Part shown: one piece after another, positions 8,126 through 16,121 of the stretch | Layout: each line of letters opens with the position of its first letter | How positions within the stretch are numbered: position 1 is the stretch's first letter | Assembly: GCA_016714745.1 (NCBI GenBank) | Contig: JADKCG010000022.1 | Location: forward strand, 1-54,972 | From: Elusimicrobiota bacterium | GTDB taxonomy: Bacteria; Elusimicrobiota; Elusimicrobia; FEN-1173 | Direction: 5' to 3' | DNA length: 54,972 nucleotides | The notes under the pieces: model-generated | The model's database searches: none | Told to the model about the DNA's origin: nothing | Seen by the model: the letters and a program-made list of their open reading frames with translations, nothing else | Translations under genes and position numbers: made by a program

Positions 8126-10936
8126 ATGATTCAAACCATTCCGTTGTCCCTCTTGTTGATCCTGGCTGTCGCCGCCCCCTTTGTGGGGGCCGCTCTCTCT
8201 CCCCTGGCTTACCGGGTGTGGGGGAGAAAGGGCGTTGCTGTTCCGGCAACCAGCGCGCTCCTCTCTGTGCTCTGCCTTTTGTCGCTCCTGCCCGTGGCGG
8301 GGCGAACGTCGGCCGTGTTCGAATGGCCCTGGGTGGACGCGTTGCCTCTGTCTTTCGCTTTCCGCGTCGACGGGTTTGGCGGCCTCTTCGCTCTCTTGGT
8401 GGCGGGAATGGGGCTCTTGATTATTTGTTACGCCCACTTTTACATGGAGCGGGAGGAAGGGAACGGGCGGTTCTTCGCTTTCCTGCTCTTTTTCTTCGGG
8501 GCCATGCTGGGGGTGGCTCTCAGTGATCACTTTTTCACCACCTTCCTTTTTTGGGAGTTGACGAGCGTCAGTTCTTTTCTGCTCATCGGGTTTTGGCACG
8601 TGAAGGAAAAGTCGCGGGAGGGCGCTTTAAAGGCCCTGTTCATCACCTCCATCGGCGGCCTTTTCCTGATGGCCGGGCTGGCTTTGCTCGGGGCCAAGAC
8701 CGGGGTTTGGCACTGGAGCGCTCTGGGCGCCGTCGACCCGAACGTGACGCAGGACGGCTGGTTCGTCGGCGCCTTCCTCCTTATCCTTGTGGGCGTTTTT
8801 ACGAAGTCCGCCCAGGTTCCTTTCCACATCTGGCTGCCGGACGCGATGGAGGCGCCCACGCCGGTCAGCGCTTTCCTGCACAGCGCCACCATGGTCAAGG
8901 CCGGGGTTTTCCTGCTTTTCCGGCTCTTCCCGTTGTTCAGCCTCTCGGCGCTTTGGGTTCCAACGCTCGTGACGGTCGGAATGACCACGGCAGTGACGGG
9001 CGCGGTGCTGGCTCTGAAACACCGGGACCTCAAAGCGATGCTTGCCTATTCCACCATCTCCCAGCTGGGCCTCTTCGTCGCCTTGCATGGGTACGCGGGC
9101 CTCGAGGCTGCCTTCGCGGGCGCGCTTCGCGTGGCGTTCATCTTTCATATTTTCGTCCATGCTTTTTATAAAGGATCCCTCTTTTTATTGACGGGCATTG
9201 TGGACCATGCCGCCCACACCCGCGACATCGACAAGTTGGGCCTCCTGTCCAGGTCCATGCCCCGCACTTCGGTTTTCCTGGTTTTAAGCGCCGCTTCCAT
9301 GGCCGGACTTCCGCCTTTTTTAGGTTTCATCAGCAAGGAGTCGGTTTTGGACGTCTTGGGTCAAGGGACTCGCTTATCCCCTTGGGGATGGATCCCCCTG
9401 GCCGGGTTGGCTGTTTCGGCGACGATCACCGTGGCCGTGGCGCTTAAAATTTCTTTCGGCCTCGTGTTTCTGAAACCGGTCGAACCCGACCCCATGGAAA
9501 AAAATCCGCCCCACGACCCCTCGTGGCTGTTGCTCGGGCCTCCCGCGCTCCTCTCTCTCGCCGGATTGTTTTTCGGTTTGTTCCCCGGACAGTTGACGGA
9601 CCTTCTTTACCCGACGGGGCTGTCGGGCCTTTCCGTTGGTGGGGCTCCGTCCTTTTCCCTGTGGCACGGGGTGAACGGCCCGCTCCTCATCAGCGTCGGC
9701 GCGTTTTTAGCGGGCGGCTTTTTGTTTCACCATCGACGCGGCCTTCAGCGGTTCCAAAATTCCTGCAAACCTCGGTGGACTTTCAATTCCCTCTACGCGG
9801 GTTTTTGGGACGTCAGCGTGAACGGGGCGAAACGCGTGACGGACATCATTCAAAACGGGTCCTTGACCCGCTACAGCGCGGTGCTGGTGGGGTTCCTGAG
9901 CCTGGTGTGCCTGGGAACCGTCTTCGTTTCTTGGCGATCCATCCCGTTCAAATTTTCGGCGGGCAACCTCGTTTCGTTCGAGTCGTTTACCATCGTCGGG
10001 CTCGTCGCCTCGGCCCTGCTGGTCGTGGTCCTTAAAGACACGCTGGCGCGGATCATCTCTCTCGGAGCGGTGGGCATCTTGATGTGCGCCTTTTTCGCCT
10101 TACGAGGCGCGCCGGACCTGGCCCTGACCGGGTTTTTGGTTGAGATCGTCATGTTCATCGTCATCTTGCTGGTGCTGAACCAACTTCGCCCGGAAAAGCC
10201 GTTTTCCCTGTCCACCGTGCAAAAGATTCCGCGGGCGGCGCTCGCGGGTCTGGGCGGGGGCGTGCTGGGCCTGTTGGTTTTTGTGGCCCTGGAAAATCCC
10301 CTGGCGCCGTCCATCCATCCCTATTTTCTTGAAAACTCGGCCACGCTGGGGGGCGGAATGAACGTGGTCAACGTCATCCTTGTTGATTTCCGCGGATTCG
10401 ATACGTTGGGGGAGATTTTGGTCCTCTGTCTGGCGGGCCTGGGCGTCTTTGGGCTTCGACGTATTTGGACCACGCACTCGACTCACCCACCGACGCCGAG
10501 AGAATTTACGATGGCCCCTTTGCCGCCGTCGCCCATTCTTACGGCCATCAGTGCCATCTGTTTTCCCATCAGCATGGTTTTCGCTATCTACATAACGTTG
10601 AAAGGGCACAACGAACCGGGCGGGGGGTTCATCGGCGGGTTGGTTTGCGCGGGCGGGTTGACGTTGGAAATGCTCGCCATCGGGCGCGGACGGTTCCTTC
10701 GCCTGTTCCCCGTGCGTGGCGGGGCGCTGTTTGGGGCGGGCCTGGCTTTGGCGTTCGGGGTGGGACTGGCCGCCATGGTCCTGGGGGCCCCGTTCCTCAC
10801 GAGCGCCGTTTTCCCTTCGCTCCATTTCTCCACGGCCGCTCTCTTTGACGTGGGCGTTTTCTTTGTCGTTGTCGGCGTAACGCTGGAGATGATCACTGTA
10901 ATGGAAGACGAGCCGCACGGGAAGGCGGCGCGATGA
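8126..10936 (+). CDS. mrpA: Mrp Na+/H+ antiporter subunits A and B, fused
   Basis: This long multi-membrane protein starts with the hydrophobic segment PLSLLLILAVAAPFVGAAL. It carries the antiporter/NADH-dehydrogenase signatures FLFWELTSVSSFLLIGFW (conserved Glu) and FTKSAQVPFHIWLPDAMEAP-TPVSAFLHSATMVKAG (conserved Lys and His). The last 140 residues (PILTAISAICFPISMVFAIY, KGHNEPGGGFIGGL) correspond to MrpB, so A and B are one polypeptide, as in some other phyla. I choose ATG 8126, which gives a normal N terminus; ATG 8039 or 8087 in the same frame would add 13-29 residues. It is the first gene of a seven-subunit operon and overlaps mrpC by 4 bp. It works in pH and Na+ homeostasis at the inner membrane. 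Confidence 0.93.
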   Translation: MIQTIPLSLLLILAVAAPFVGAALSPLAYRVWGRKGVAVPATSALLSVLCLLSLLPVAGRTSAVFEWPWVDALPLSFAFRVDGFGGLFALLVAGMGLLIICYAHFYMEREEGNGRFFAFLLFFFGAMLGVALSDHFFTTFLFWELTSVSSFLLIGFWHVKEKSREGALKALFITSIGGLFLMAGLALLGAKTGVWHWSALGAVDPNVTQDGWFVGAFLLILVGVFTKSAQVPFHIWLPDAMEAPTPVSAFLHSATMVKAGVFLLFRLFPLFSLSALWVPTLVTVGMTTAVTGAVLALKHRDLKAMLAYSTISQLGLFVALHGYAGLEAAFAGALRVAFIFHIFVHAFYKGSLFLLTGIVDHAAHTRDIDKLGLLSRSMPRTSVFLVLSAASMAGLPPFLGFISKESVLDVLGQGTRLSPWGWIPLAGLAVSATITVAVALKISFGLVFLKPVEPDPMEKNPPHDPSWLLLGPPALLSLAGLFFGLFPGQLTDLLYPTGLSGLSVGGAPSFSLWHGVNGPLLISVGAFLAGGFLFHHRRGLQRFQNSCKPRWTFNSLYAGFWDVSVNGAKRVTDIIQNGSLTRYSAVLVGFLSLVCLGTVFVSWRSIPFKFSAGNLVSFESFTIVGLVASALLVVVLKDTLARIISLGAVGILMCAFFALRGAPDLALTGFLVEIVMFIVILLVLNQLRPEKPFSLSTVQKIPRAALAGLGGGVLGLLVFVALENPLAPSIHPYFLENSATLGGGMNVVNVILVDFRGFDTLGEILVLCLAGLGVFGLRRIWTTHSTHPPTPREFTMAPLPPSPILTAISAICFPISMVFAIYITLKGHNEPGGGFIGGLVCAGGLTLEMLAIGRGRFLRLFPVRGGALFGAGLALAFGVGLAAMVLGAPFLTSAVFPSLHFSTAALFDVGVFFVVVGVTLEMITVMEDEPHGKAAR

Positions 10937-11238
10937 ATTTTCTGGCGGCGGCGGGCGTCGCTTTCCTGTTCGGGTTCGGGTTCTATCTGTTGCTTAACCC
11001 GGGATTGATCAACCGCATTTTGGGGCTTTTCCTGATCTCCCATGGGGCGAACTTCGTGTTGATCTGCATGGCCCAACTGGAGAAGGGCCCCTTGCCGCCC
11101 CTCCTTCAAAAGGGCGCCGATGCCGTCTTGGCCAACCCCCTGCCGCAGGCGCTCATTCTGACGGCCCTGGTCATCGGGTTCGCCTTGGGGGCTTTTCTGT
11201 GGGCGTTGGCCCTTCGCCTGGGCAAGGAATCGGCATGA
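10933..11238 (+). CDS. mrpC: Mrp antiporter subunit C (NuoK-like)
   Basis: A 101-residue protein with three hydrophobic helices: AAAGVAFLFGFGFYLLLNPGL, LGLFLISHGANFVLICM and ALILTALVIGFALGAFLWALAL. The size and the GFYLLLNP...RxxLGLxLxSHGANFxL pattern match MnhC/MrpC, a homologue of complex I NuoK. The ATG overlaps the stop of the A-B fusion (ATGA), and its own TGA overlaps the mrpD start. This is typical translational coupling of subunits of one membrane complex. Confidence 0.93.
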   Translation: MNFLAAAGVAFLFGFGFYLLLNPGLINRILGLFLISHGANFVLICMAQLEKGPLPPLLQKGADAVLANPLPQALILTALVIGFALGAFLWALALRLGKESA

Positions 11239-12752
11239 ATTGGCCCGTTTCCCTCCCGCTCCTGATTCCTTTCGCCGCGGGGCTTCTGCTGTTGATGAAA
11301 AGGGAGAACCTCCTTTGGCAGAGGTCCGTGGTCCTCTCCGCCTCGCTGGGCATGCTTCTGTCGTCGGCTCTCCTCCTCCGCCGGGTTCTGACCGAGGGCG
11401 TCGCGGCGACTTATTTGGGCAACTGGCCCGCCCCCTTTGGAATCGTTTTGGCGGCGGACGCCCTGGGCGCCCTCATGACCTGCCTCACCGCCGTGGTGGG
11501 ATTGACGTGCGCGGCCTTCGCGTTTTTCGATATCGATGAGGCGCGCCGGCGCGGCGGGTTCTTCGCCTTGTTTTACTTCCTGCTTTTCGGGGTGAACGGC
11601 GCGTTCTTGACGGGAGACCTCTTCAACCTTTTCGTTTTCTATGAGGTTGTGCTTATGGCGTCTTATGCTCTCACCGTTTTGGGAAATGAAACCGCCCAGG
11701 TGAAACATGGGTTCACCTATTTCTCCATTAACTTTGTCGGCTCCGCCCTTTTCCTGGTGGGGGCGGGGCTCCTGTTCGCCCAACTTGGAACGTTGAATAT
11801 GGCCCACCTCGCTCAGCGGGTCATGGCGGCCGAAAACAAAGGCCTCATCACCGTCGTCGCGTCGATTTTCCTGGTGGTCTTCTCGCTCAAAAGCGCGGCC
11901 TTTCCTATTTTCAATTGGTTGCCGGGAGCCTATTCCGCGCCGCCCACCGCGGTCTCCGCCCTGTTCGCCGGCCTGCTCACGAAAGTGGGGGTGTATTCCC
12001 TCTACCGCGTTTTCGGGACGGTGTTCGCCCACGATGTGGCGTTTACGCATGGCGCCGTGCTCGCGCCGCTGGCGGCGTGCACCATGCTTTTCGGGGTGTG
12101 GGGGGCCATGGTCCAATACGACATCAAATACATCCTGGCTTTTCACAGCATCAGCCAGGTGGGCTACATGTTGATGGGCCTCGCGCTCTTCTCCCCTCTG
12201 GCGCTGGCCGCGGGCATTTTTCATATGGTTCACCACAGCCTGGTGAAATCGAGCCTTTTTCTTTTGGGCGGGGCGATCGAACATAAGGACGGCTCCCAGG
12301 ACCTTAAAAAACTGGGCGGCCTTGCCTTACGGTCCACAAGCCTATCCCTCTTTTTTATGGTGTCGGCCCTCTCCCTGGCGGGGATCCCGCCGCTTTCTGG
12401 TTTTTTTGGAAAATACGGGCTGGTGGTCGGCGCTTTCGAGGGGGGAAATGGGTGGTTGGTCGCGGCGGCCTTGGCCACGAGCCTGTTCACTCTCTACTCC
12501 ATGATCAAGATTTGGCGACTCGCCTTTTGGGGAGATAAAACCCCGCCCCGAGCGGACAGCAAGGCCGACCGCCCCGTACGCGCCCTTTTAGCGGTCTGCG
12601 GACTGAGTGTTCTGCTGGTCTTGGGCTTGACGTTTTTCGCCAACCCGCTCATGGCTATTTCCAAAAAGGCCGCGGACCAGTTGAAGAATCCCCAAAACTA
12701 CATCGACGCCGTTCTTCAGTCGGGGAGACCGGTCAAAGGGGTGACACCATGA
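11235..12752 (+). CDS. mrpD: Mrp antiporter subunit D
   Basis: A proton-translocating subunit of the complex I ND2/ND4/ND5 type. LTGDLFNLFVFYEVVLMASYAL contains the conserved Glu, FSLKSAAFPIFNWLPGAYSAPP holds the conserved Lys, and LAFHSISQVGYMLMGLALF and FHMVHHSLVKSSLFLLGG carry the conserved His/Lys helix. I start it at ATG 11235 (MNWPVSLPLLIPFAAG), overlapping the mrpC stop, because the 12 extra residues from 11199 are the mrpC C-terminus read in another frame. It ends on the start of mrpE (ATGA). Confidence 0.94.
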   Translation: MNWPVSLPLLIPFAAGLLLLMKRENLLWQRSVVLSASLGMLLSSALLLRRVLTEGVAATYLGNWPAPFGIVLAADALGALMTCLTAVVGLTCAAFAFFDIDEARRRGGFFALFYFLLFGVNGAFLTGDLFNLFVFYEVVLMASYALTVLGNETAQVKHGFTYFSINFVGSALFLVGAGLLFAQLGTLNMAHLAQRVMAAENKGLITVVASIFLVVFSLKSAAFPIFNWLPGAYSAPPTAVSALFAGLLTKVGVYSLYRVFGTVFAHDVAFTHGAVLAPLAACTMLFGVWGAMVQYDIKYILAFHSISQVGYMLMGLALFSPLALAAGIFHMVHHSLVKSSLFLLGGAIEHKDGSQDLKKLGGLALRSTSLSLFFMVSALSLAGIPPLSGFFGKYGLVVGAFEGGNGWLVAAALATSLFTLYSMIKIWRLAFWGDKTPPRADSKADRPVRALLAVCGLSVLLVLGLTFFANPLMAISKKAADQLKNPQNYIDAVLQSGRPVKGVTP

Positions 12753-13096
12753 AATACGCGCTTTTCGCCGTCCGTTTTTCCGTCTACCTATGTTTCTTTC
12801 TGTATGAAATGGTGAAAGCCAATTTCCTTGTGGTGAAGCTGGTGCTGTCCCCCCGCGTGCGGTTCCGATCGGCCGCGATCCGCTATTCGTCCCAAACCAA
12901 AACCTTGACTGAACTCATTTTGCTGACCAATTCGATCACCCTGACGCCCGGCACGCTGGTCATGGACGTTAACCCAAAAACCGGGGAGATGCTCGTGCAC
13001 GTCATGTCCGGCGAAAACGTGAAACAGATCAAAGAAGATTTGCACAACTCGTTGGAAAAACGACTGTTGTGGGCGATGCGCGGGGGGGACCGATGA
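12749..13096 (+). CDS. mrpE: Mrp antiporter subunit E
   Basis: A 115-residue protein with two N-terminal hydrophobic segments and the family pattern: VKANFLVVKLVLSP, LLTNSITLTPGTLVMDV and MLVHVMSG. The NSITLTPGTL motif is diagnostic for MrpE/MnhE. This subunit is somewhat shorter than the Bacillus version, which is common. It sits between D and F with 4-bp overlaps on both sides. Confidence 0.93.
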   Translation: MKYALFAVRFSVYLCFFLYEMVKANFLVVKLVLSPRVRFRSAAIRYSSQTKTLTELILLTNSITLTPGTLVMDVNPKTGEMLVHVMSGENVKQIKEDLHNSLEKRLLWAMRGGDR

Positions 13097-13362
13097 TCCA
13101 AACCGTCGCTTCATTTTGCCTCTGGGTCCTTTTTGCCTGCCTGCTGGCGACCTTGTACCGCGTGGTCAAGGGCCCCAGCATGGCCGACCGTGTGCTCGCG
13201 GCTGACGTGATCTTTATGAACCTGATCGCCATCATCGTGGTTTATTCCATTAAAATTAAAACGCCTTTTTATTTCGACCTGGTGATCGTGTTTTCGCTTC
13301 TGGGGTTCGTGGCGACGGTCACCTTCGCGAAATTCCTCGGGCGAGGGCGGATACTCGAATGA
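13093..13362 (+). CDS. mrpF: Mrp antiporter subunit F
   Basis: An 89-residue protein with three predicted helices: VASFCLWVLFACLLATLYRV, RVLAADVIFMNLIAIIVVYS and FDLVIVFSLLGFVATVTFAKFL. The segments RVVKGPSMADRVLAADV and FxDLVIVFSLLGFVATVxFAKFL are the family signature. The ATG at 13093 overlaps the mrpE stop, so upstream in-frame ATG 13069 is not needed. The gene ends on the mrpG start. Confidence 0.93.
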   Translation: MIQTVASFCLWVLFACLLATLYRVVKGPSMADRVLAADVIFMNLIAIIVVYSIKIKTPFYFDLVIVFSLLGFVATVTFAKFLGRGRILE

Positions 13363-13697
13363 TTGCGGAATGGCTGGTCGTTTTTTTTCTCCTGTCCGGA
13401 ACGTTCTTCATGTTCGCGGGCACCGTGGGCCTCCTCCGCATGCCGGACCTGTATTGCCGAATGCATGCCGCCTCAAAGTGCGTGACCCTGGGGATCAGCG
13501 GCCTGCTTTTGGCCGCGATCATCGAGCTGGCGACCCCGGGGATCGCCGTCAAAGGATTTTTTGCGATCGTTTTCCAGTTCCTCACCACCCCCGTGAGCGC
13601 CCACATGATTGCGCGGGCGGCTTATTATCACCTGCGGGTCGAGTTTCAGGAAAACACTTTCGGCCACGAATGGAAGGGATGGTTCCCGGAAGCTTAA
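13359..13697 (+). CDS. mrpG: Mrp antiporter subunit G
   Basis: A 112-residue three-helix protein: VVFFLLSGTFFMFAGTVGLL, a second hydrophobic stretch after KCVTLGISG, and FFAIVFQFLTTPVSAHMIAR. The VGLLRMPDLYCRMHAASK motif is diagnostic for MrpG/MnhG. It ends the operon. A 10-bp inverted repeat begins 2 bp after its stop codon. Confidence 0.93.
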   Translation: MIAEWLVVFFLLSGTFFMFAGTVGLLRMPDLYCRMHAASKCVTLGISGLLLAAIIELATPGIAVKGFFAIVFQFLTTPVSAHMIARAAYYHLRVEFQENTFGHEWKGWFPEA

Positions 13698-13699
13698 GG

Positions 13700-13798
13700 G
13701 GACGCCCATTATTATAAAACTATTCAGGTTAAGGGGGGTTATATCTCTTGAATTTGTGACCAGCCGATGTGTGTTTGATTAAATAGTTATGGGCGTCC
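13700..13798. repeat. 99-bp segment bounded by a 10-bp perfect inverted repeat
   Basis: GGACGCCCAT at 13700-13709 pairs exactly with ATGGGCGTCC at 13789-13798, and a short partly complementary A/T-rich stretch lies inside each arm. The interior is not hairpin-like and holds no ORF. It lies directly behind mrpG. It could be a miniature inverted-repeat element or a remnant of one; no target duplication is evident. A rho-independent terminator is less likely because the loop is long and no T tract follows. Confidence 0.5.
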
Positions 13799-14047
13799 GT
13801 GTGCCACGTTAAGTATTAACTGTATTCCTGATGAGGGAAGGCCCCTCGGTGTCGGCTTGCACGAGCAGGCGTCAAACCCGCCTTGAGCGGCTTGGTCGAA
13901 AAGGCCCGGTCGTGAGCGTCAAGGAGAGGCGTGGTCAGAGGAGATGAGCGAAAGCAAACCACTGAACAAGCGTCGAAATTAACGAGGACGATGTCGAAAC
14001 CAGAGTCTGGCCGTGACCTCTGGGGCCAGCATGGAATTTCACCCCCC
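13799..14047. other. Gene-free stretch between mrp operon and toxin-antitoxin pair
   Basis: This stretch of about 250 bp contains no ORF with convincing codon use or a start with a ribosome binding site. It includes the minor imperfect repeat 'gcttg...gagc', but I could not recognise a gene remnant or a strong promoter. It separates the plus-strand mrp operon from minus-strand genes, so it should contain both 3' ends. Confidence 0.5.
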
Positions 14048-14347
14048 TTATTTCTTGAGGAATAAAGACCGAGCTGTTTCGGCAGATTCGACGAGGTAGT
14101 CCTCTGGGATTTCCGGGTGAGCATTGTATGTCGCCACCAAATTCATGGCTTCCAGGATTGAGAGATCCAAGTTTTCCGCCAATTTCCCAAGCGACAGGAT
14201 TCCCGCTTTGTAATCGTCCAGTTGGTACATGGTAAAACCGCGCCGCATCAGAGCTTTCAACCCATCGGACTTGTTGAGATGATGTTTCCTTGCCAAAAAG
14301 GCCAATCGAGCCTCTTCTTTTTTTTCCAGGCGAACGGATAAGACCAT
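14048..14347 (-). CDS. Putative antitoxin, ribbon-helix-helix / UPF0175-like
   Basis: A 99-residue protein. Residues 1-35 (VLSVRLEKKEEARLAFLA, then NKSDGLKALMRRG) read as a ribbon-helix-helix DNA-binding segment. The middle part LGKLAENLDLSILEAMNLVA resembles the helix-turn-helix of UPF0175 antitoxins. It begins 1 bp after the stop of a PIN/DUF3368-like gene, so the two form a bicistronic unit. The antitoxin is the second gene, the reverse of the usual order. Family assignment is by pattern only. Confidence 0.65.
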   Translation of the reverse strand: MVLSVRLEKKEEARLAFLARKHHLNKSDGLKALMRRGFTMYQLDDYKAGILSLGKLAENLDLSILEAMNLVATYNAHPEIPEDYLVESAETARSLFLKK

Positions 14348-14348
14348 G

Positions 14349-14846
14349 TCAGCTCCCCTTTTCGATCTGTTTAATAGCCGCCGCGATGAATTGCGGGGAA
14401 ATCCACGCGTGCTTCTTAAGTTCCATCAGTTTCGCGCGCGTTAAGCCCGGACTTAAAAACTTTTTTCTATTAAGTTCAACTAAAATATCAACAGTGGTCA
14501 CAAAGGGAACGCTCAACGCTTTTGCCACACGCATCGCCGCAAAATCATCCGTTAGAATGACCGCCTTCATTTCAACGGCCATAACAAGGACCGCCGCCTC
14601 CCCCGCCCCCAAATTCCACTTGTTTCGAAGCTCCAATCCGCGCTCAGGACGTCTATTTATAACTTTTAGACGCCCGTTGTTGATGTGTTCGTCGATAGAT
14701 CGCGCATCCGCAAGGTCCTTGCGATAGGTGGTCTCTTGGGCCACCTCCAAGGGAACAACCAGATGAAAGCGTTTGCCCACCTCATCCAACAGCGATAACT
14801 TTTCTAAAAGAATCAGCGGCGCCGAATCTACAATAATCCGTTTCAT
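14349..14846 (-). CDS. Putative PIN-like (DUF3368) toxin
   Basis: A 165-residue protein with PIN-domain features: the first strand RIIVDSAPLILLEKL (acidic residue D7), an internal conserved Glu in NLGAGEAAVLVMAVE, and AVILTDDFAAMRVAKAL (paired Asp). The wording SAPLI / GEAxAL / LTDD matches DUF3368 proteins, which usually pair with UPF0175 antitoxins and are predicted ribonucleases. Metal-dependent RNA cleavage in the cytoplasm is therefore inferred. The gene is preceded by a perfect palindrome (14863-14878), probably an operator, and is followed directly by the antitoxin candidate. Confidence 0.68.
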   Translation of the reverse strand: MKRIIVDSAPLILLEKLSLLDEVGKRFHLVVPLEVAQETTYRKDLADARSIDEHINNGRLKVINRRPERGLELRNKWNLGAGEAAVLVMAVEMKAVILTDDFAAMRVAKALSVPFVTTVDILVELNRKKFLSPGLTRAKLMELKKHAWISPQFIAAAIKQIEKGS

Positions 14847-14849
14847 GTT

Positions 14850-14878
14850 TATGTATACACCATATTACAATTGTAATA
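14850..14878 (-). promoter_or_regulatory. Putative operator/promoter of the toxin-antitoxin operon
   Basis: TATTACAATTGTAATA at 14863-14878 is a perfect 16-bp palindrome. A TATACAT box (minus strand, about 14852-14858) sits only a few bases before the ATG at 14846. If this is the -10 element, the transcript would have almost no leader. Autorepression through the palindrome is typical of such operons but is inferred here. Confidence 0.5.
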
Positions 14879-14880
14879 CA

Positions 14881-15256
14881 CAAACGAAAAACAATCAAGG
14901 ATTTCTGCGGGACGAGGTTGAAGCGGGCACAAACCATCCTGGACGACACGAGCCCCCAAAACGAAACCGCACTCGGGGAAACCTTTAATGATTTGGCGAA
15001 CGACCCCACCTGGGCACGCCGACTGAGTTCAATGGGATGATCCTTGGTTATTTCAAGGGGACCGACCATCCTGGGTCAACGGAAACCGCCTCGGATCCTT
15101 TGGTGGCCGACGCCGGGAAAGGCCAAAGGGGGTAAGTGATTGACAATTTGCCTCAGCTTGCGAAAGTCAATTAAGCAACTATGTCCTCCTTGATCCTGGG
15201 CGTCCCCACAATTCGGGGGATTGGGAGAGATTAGAAGGGCTACTTGGATTTTTTAA
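14881..15256. other. Gene-poor stretch with possible coding relics
   Basis: No complete gene is visible. On the plus strand a short open run (about 14910-15040) reads KRAQTILDDTSPQNETALGE and ends at a TGA; another runs 15037-15134. Neither has a clear start or a recognisable family. They may be leftovers of a degraded gene, or chance. Confidence 0.35.
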
Positions 15257-16102
15257 TTATAGGCGCGCGATGATTTCTGGGGACTGAAGTTGGCTTTCGG
15301 GCCCATGGATATTTTTCGATTTTTGCGAGCTGATTTTTGCCTGGATCACCATTTCCACTGTTGCGGCGAACGTGTTTCGGGGGACAGTGTCCATTTCGGC
15401 GGCCAAACATTCAGCGGAGCGGCGCGCGTTCTTGTTCTTGAGCAAGGACATCACCGCTTCCCGAACCTCTCTGACGGTGGCCGACCCGGCGCGAAGCAGC
15501 TTCCCGGCTCCGGCGTCTTCCAAGGCGGCCATGTTGAGGAATTGGTCGGCGTTGCTGGCCAGGCCAACAACAGGTTTCCCTTCTCCCAGAGCCTGATAGG
15601 CGCTCATATTTCCTCCGTTGGTGATAACGAGATCGGCCCGCGCCGCGGCCTCTTGGCCCGGTAGGTAGTCGGCCATGAAAGCGTTGGGGGGGGGAACCAA
15701 ACCGGTTTGTCGTCCCGCGGTGGCGGCGATGACGGTCACCGGAAGCGTGGCCAACGCTTCCAGCACTTTCTGGAGCACGCCCGACCGTCCCGAACTTCCC
15801 AGGTTGGCATACACCACCGGACGGTCCGACGGCAGGCGGTTCCACCAATCGGGCAGGGGGACGGTGGGGGACCAGGAGAGGGGGGCCATGTACCGATGTC
15901 CTCTGGGCAGGTTTGGGATGGGAAAGAGATACTCCAGGTCCGGATAAAGAGTCCAATCGGGACTGGCCACTGCGTGACGAAAATCGGCAGGCAGGGGCGC
16001 GAGTCCATGCCGACGTCGAACGTTATTGACCGGTCGCGCGTGCAGGGCATACCCGAACGGGCGGGCACGGTTAAACAAGGCTTGTCTCAAGAACCGGGGC
16101 AT
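15257..16102 (-). CDS. GT-B glycosyltransferase, C-terminal part (after frameshift)
   Basis: This is the second half of a UGT-like glycosyltransferase whose first half is fused to an acyl-CoA ligase in the next entry. In the correct frame the upstream sequence reads TYISILNAYWNPEAK before joining MPRFLRQALFNRARPFGYAL. It then shows RPVVYANLGSSGRSGVLQK, ADLVITNGGNMSAYQALGEG and KPVVGLASNADQFLNMAALE, the nucleotide-sugar binding region with the NGG...A...Q pattern. It is homologous throughout to the glycosyltransferase at 5508-6746. The listed Met (16102) is only the first in frame; there is probably no independent start here. Confidence 0.72.
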   Translation of the reverse strand: MPRFLRQALFNRARPFGYALHARPVNNVRRRHGLAPLPADFRHAVASPDWTLYPDLEYLFPIPNLPRGHRYMAPLSWSPTVPLPDWWNRLPSDRPVVYANLGSSGRSGVLQKVLEALATLPVTVIAATAGRQTGLVPPPNAFMADYLPGQEAAARADLVITNGGNMSAYQALGEGKPVVGLASNADQFLNMAALEDAGAGKLLRAGSATVREVREAVMSLLKNKNARRSAECLAAEMDTVPRNTFAATVEMVIQAKISSQKSKNIHGPESQLQSPEIIARL

Positions 16103-16121
16103 CCATTCTGTCGTTACGTAT

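Noticed and set aside
8123..12284. Large minus-strand ORFs opposite the mrp genes (up to 392 residues)
   Set aside because: They are shadows of GC-rich coding sequence; their Arg/Gln/Glu-rich composition is typical of antisense frames and the plus-strand Mrp subunits are unambiguous.
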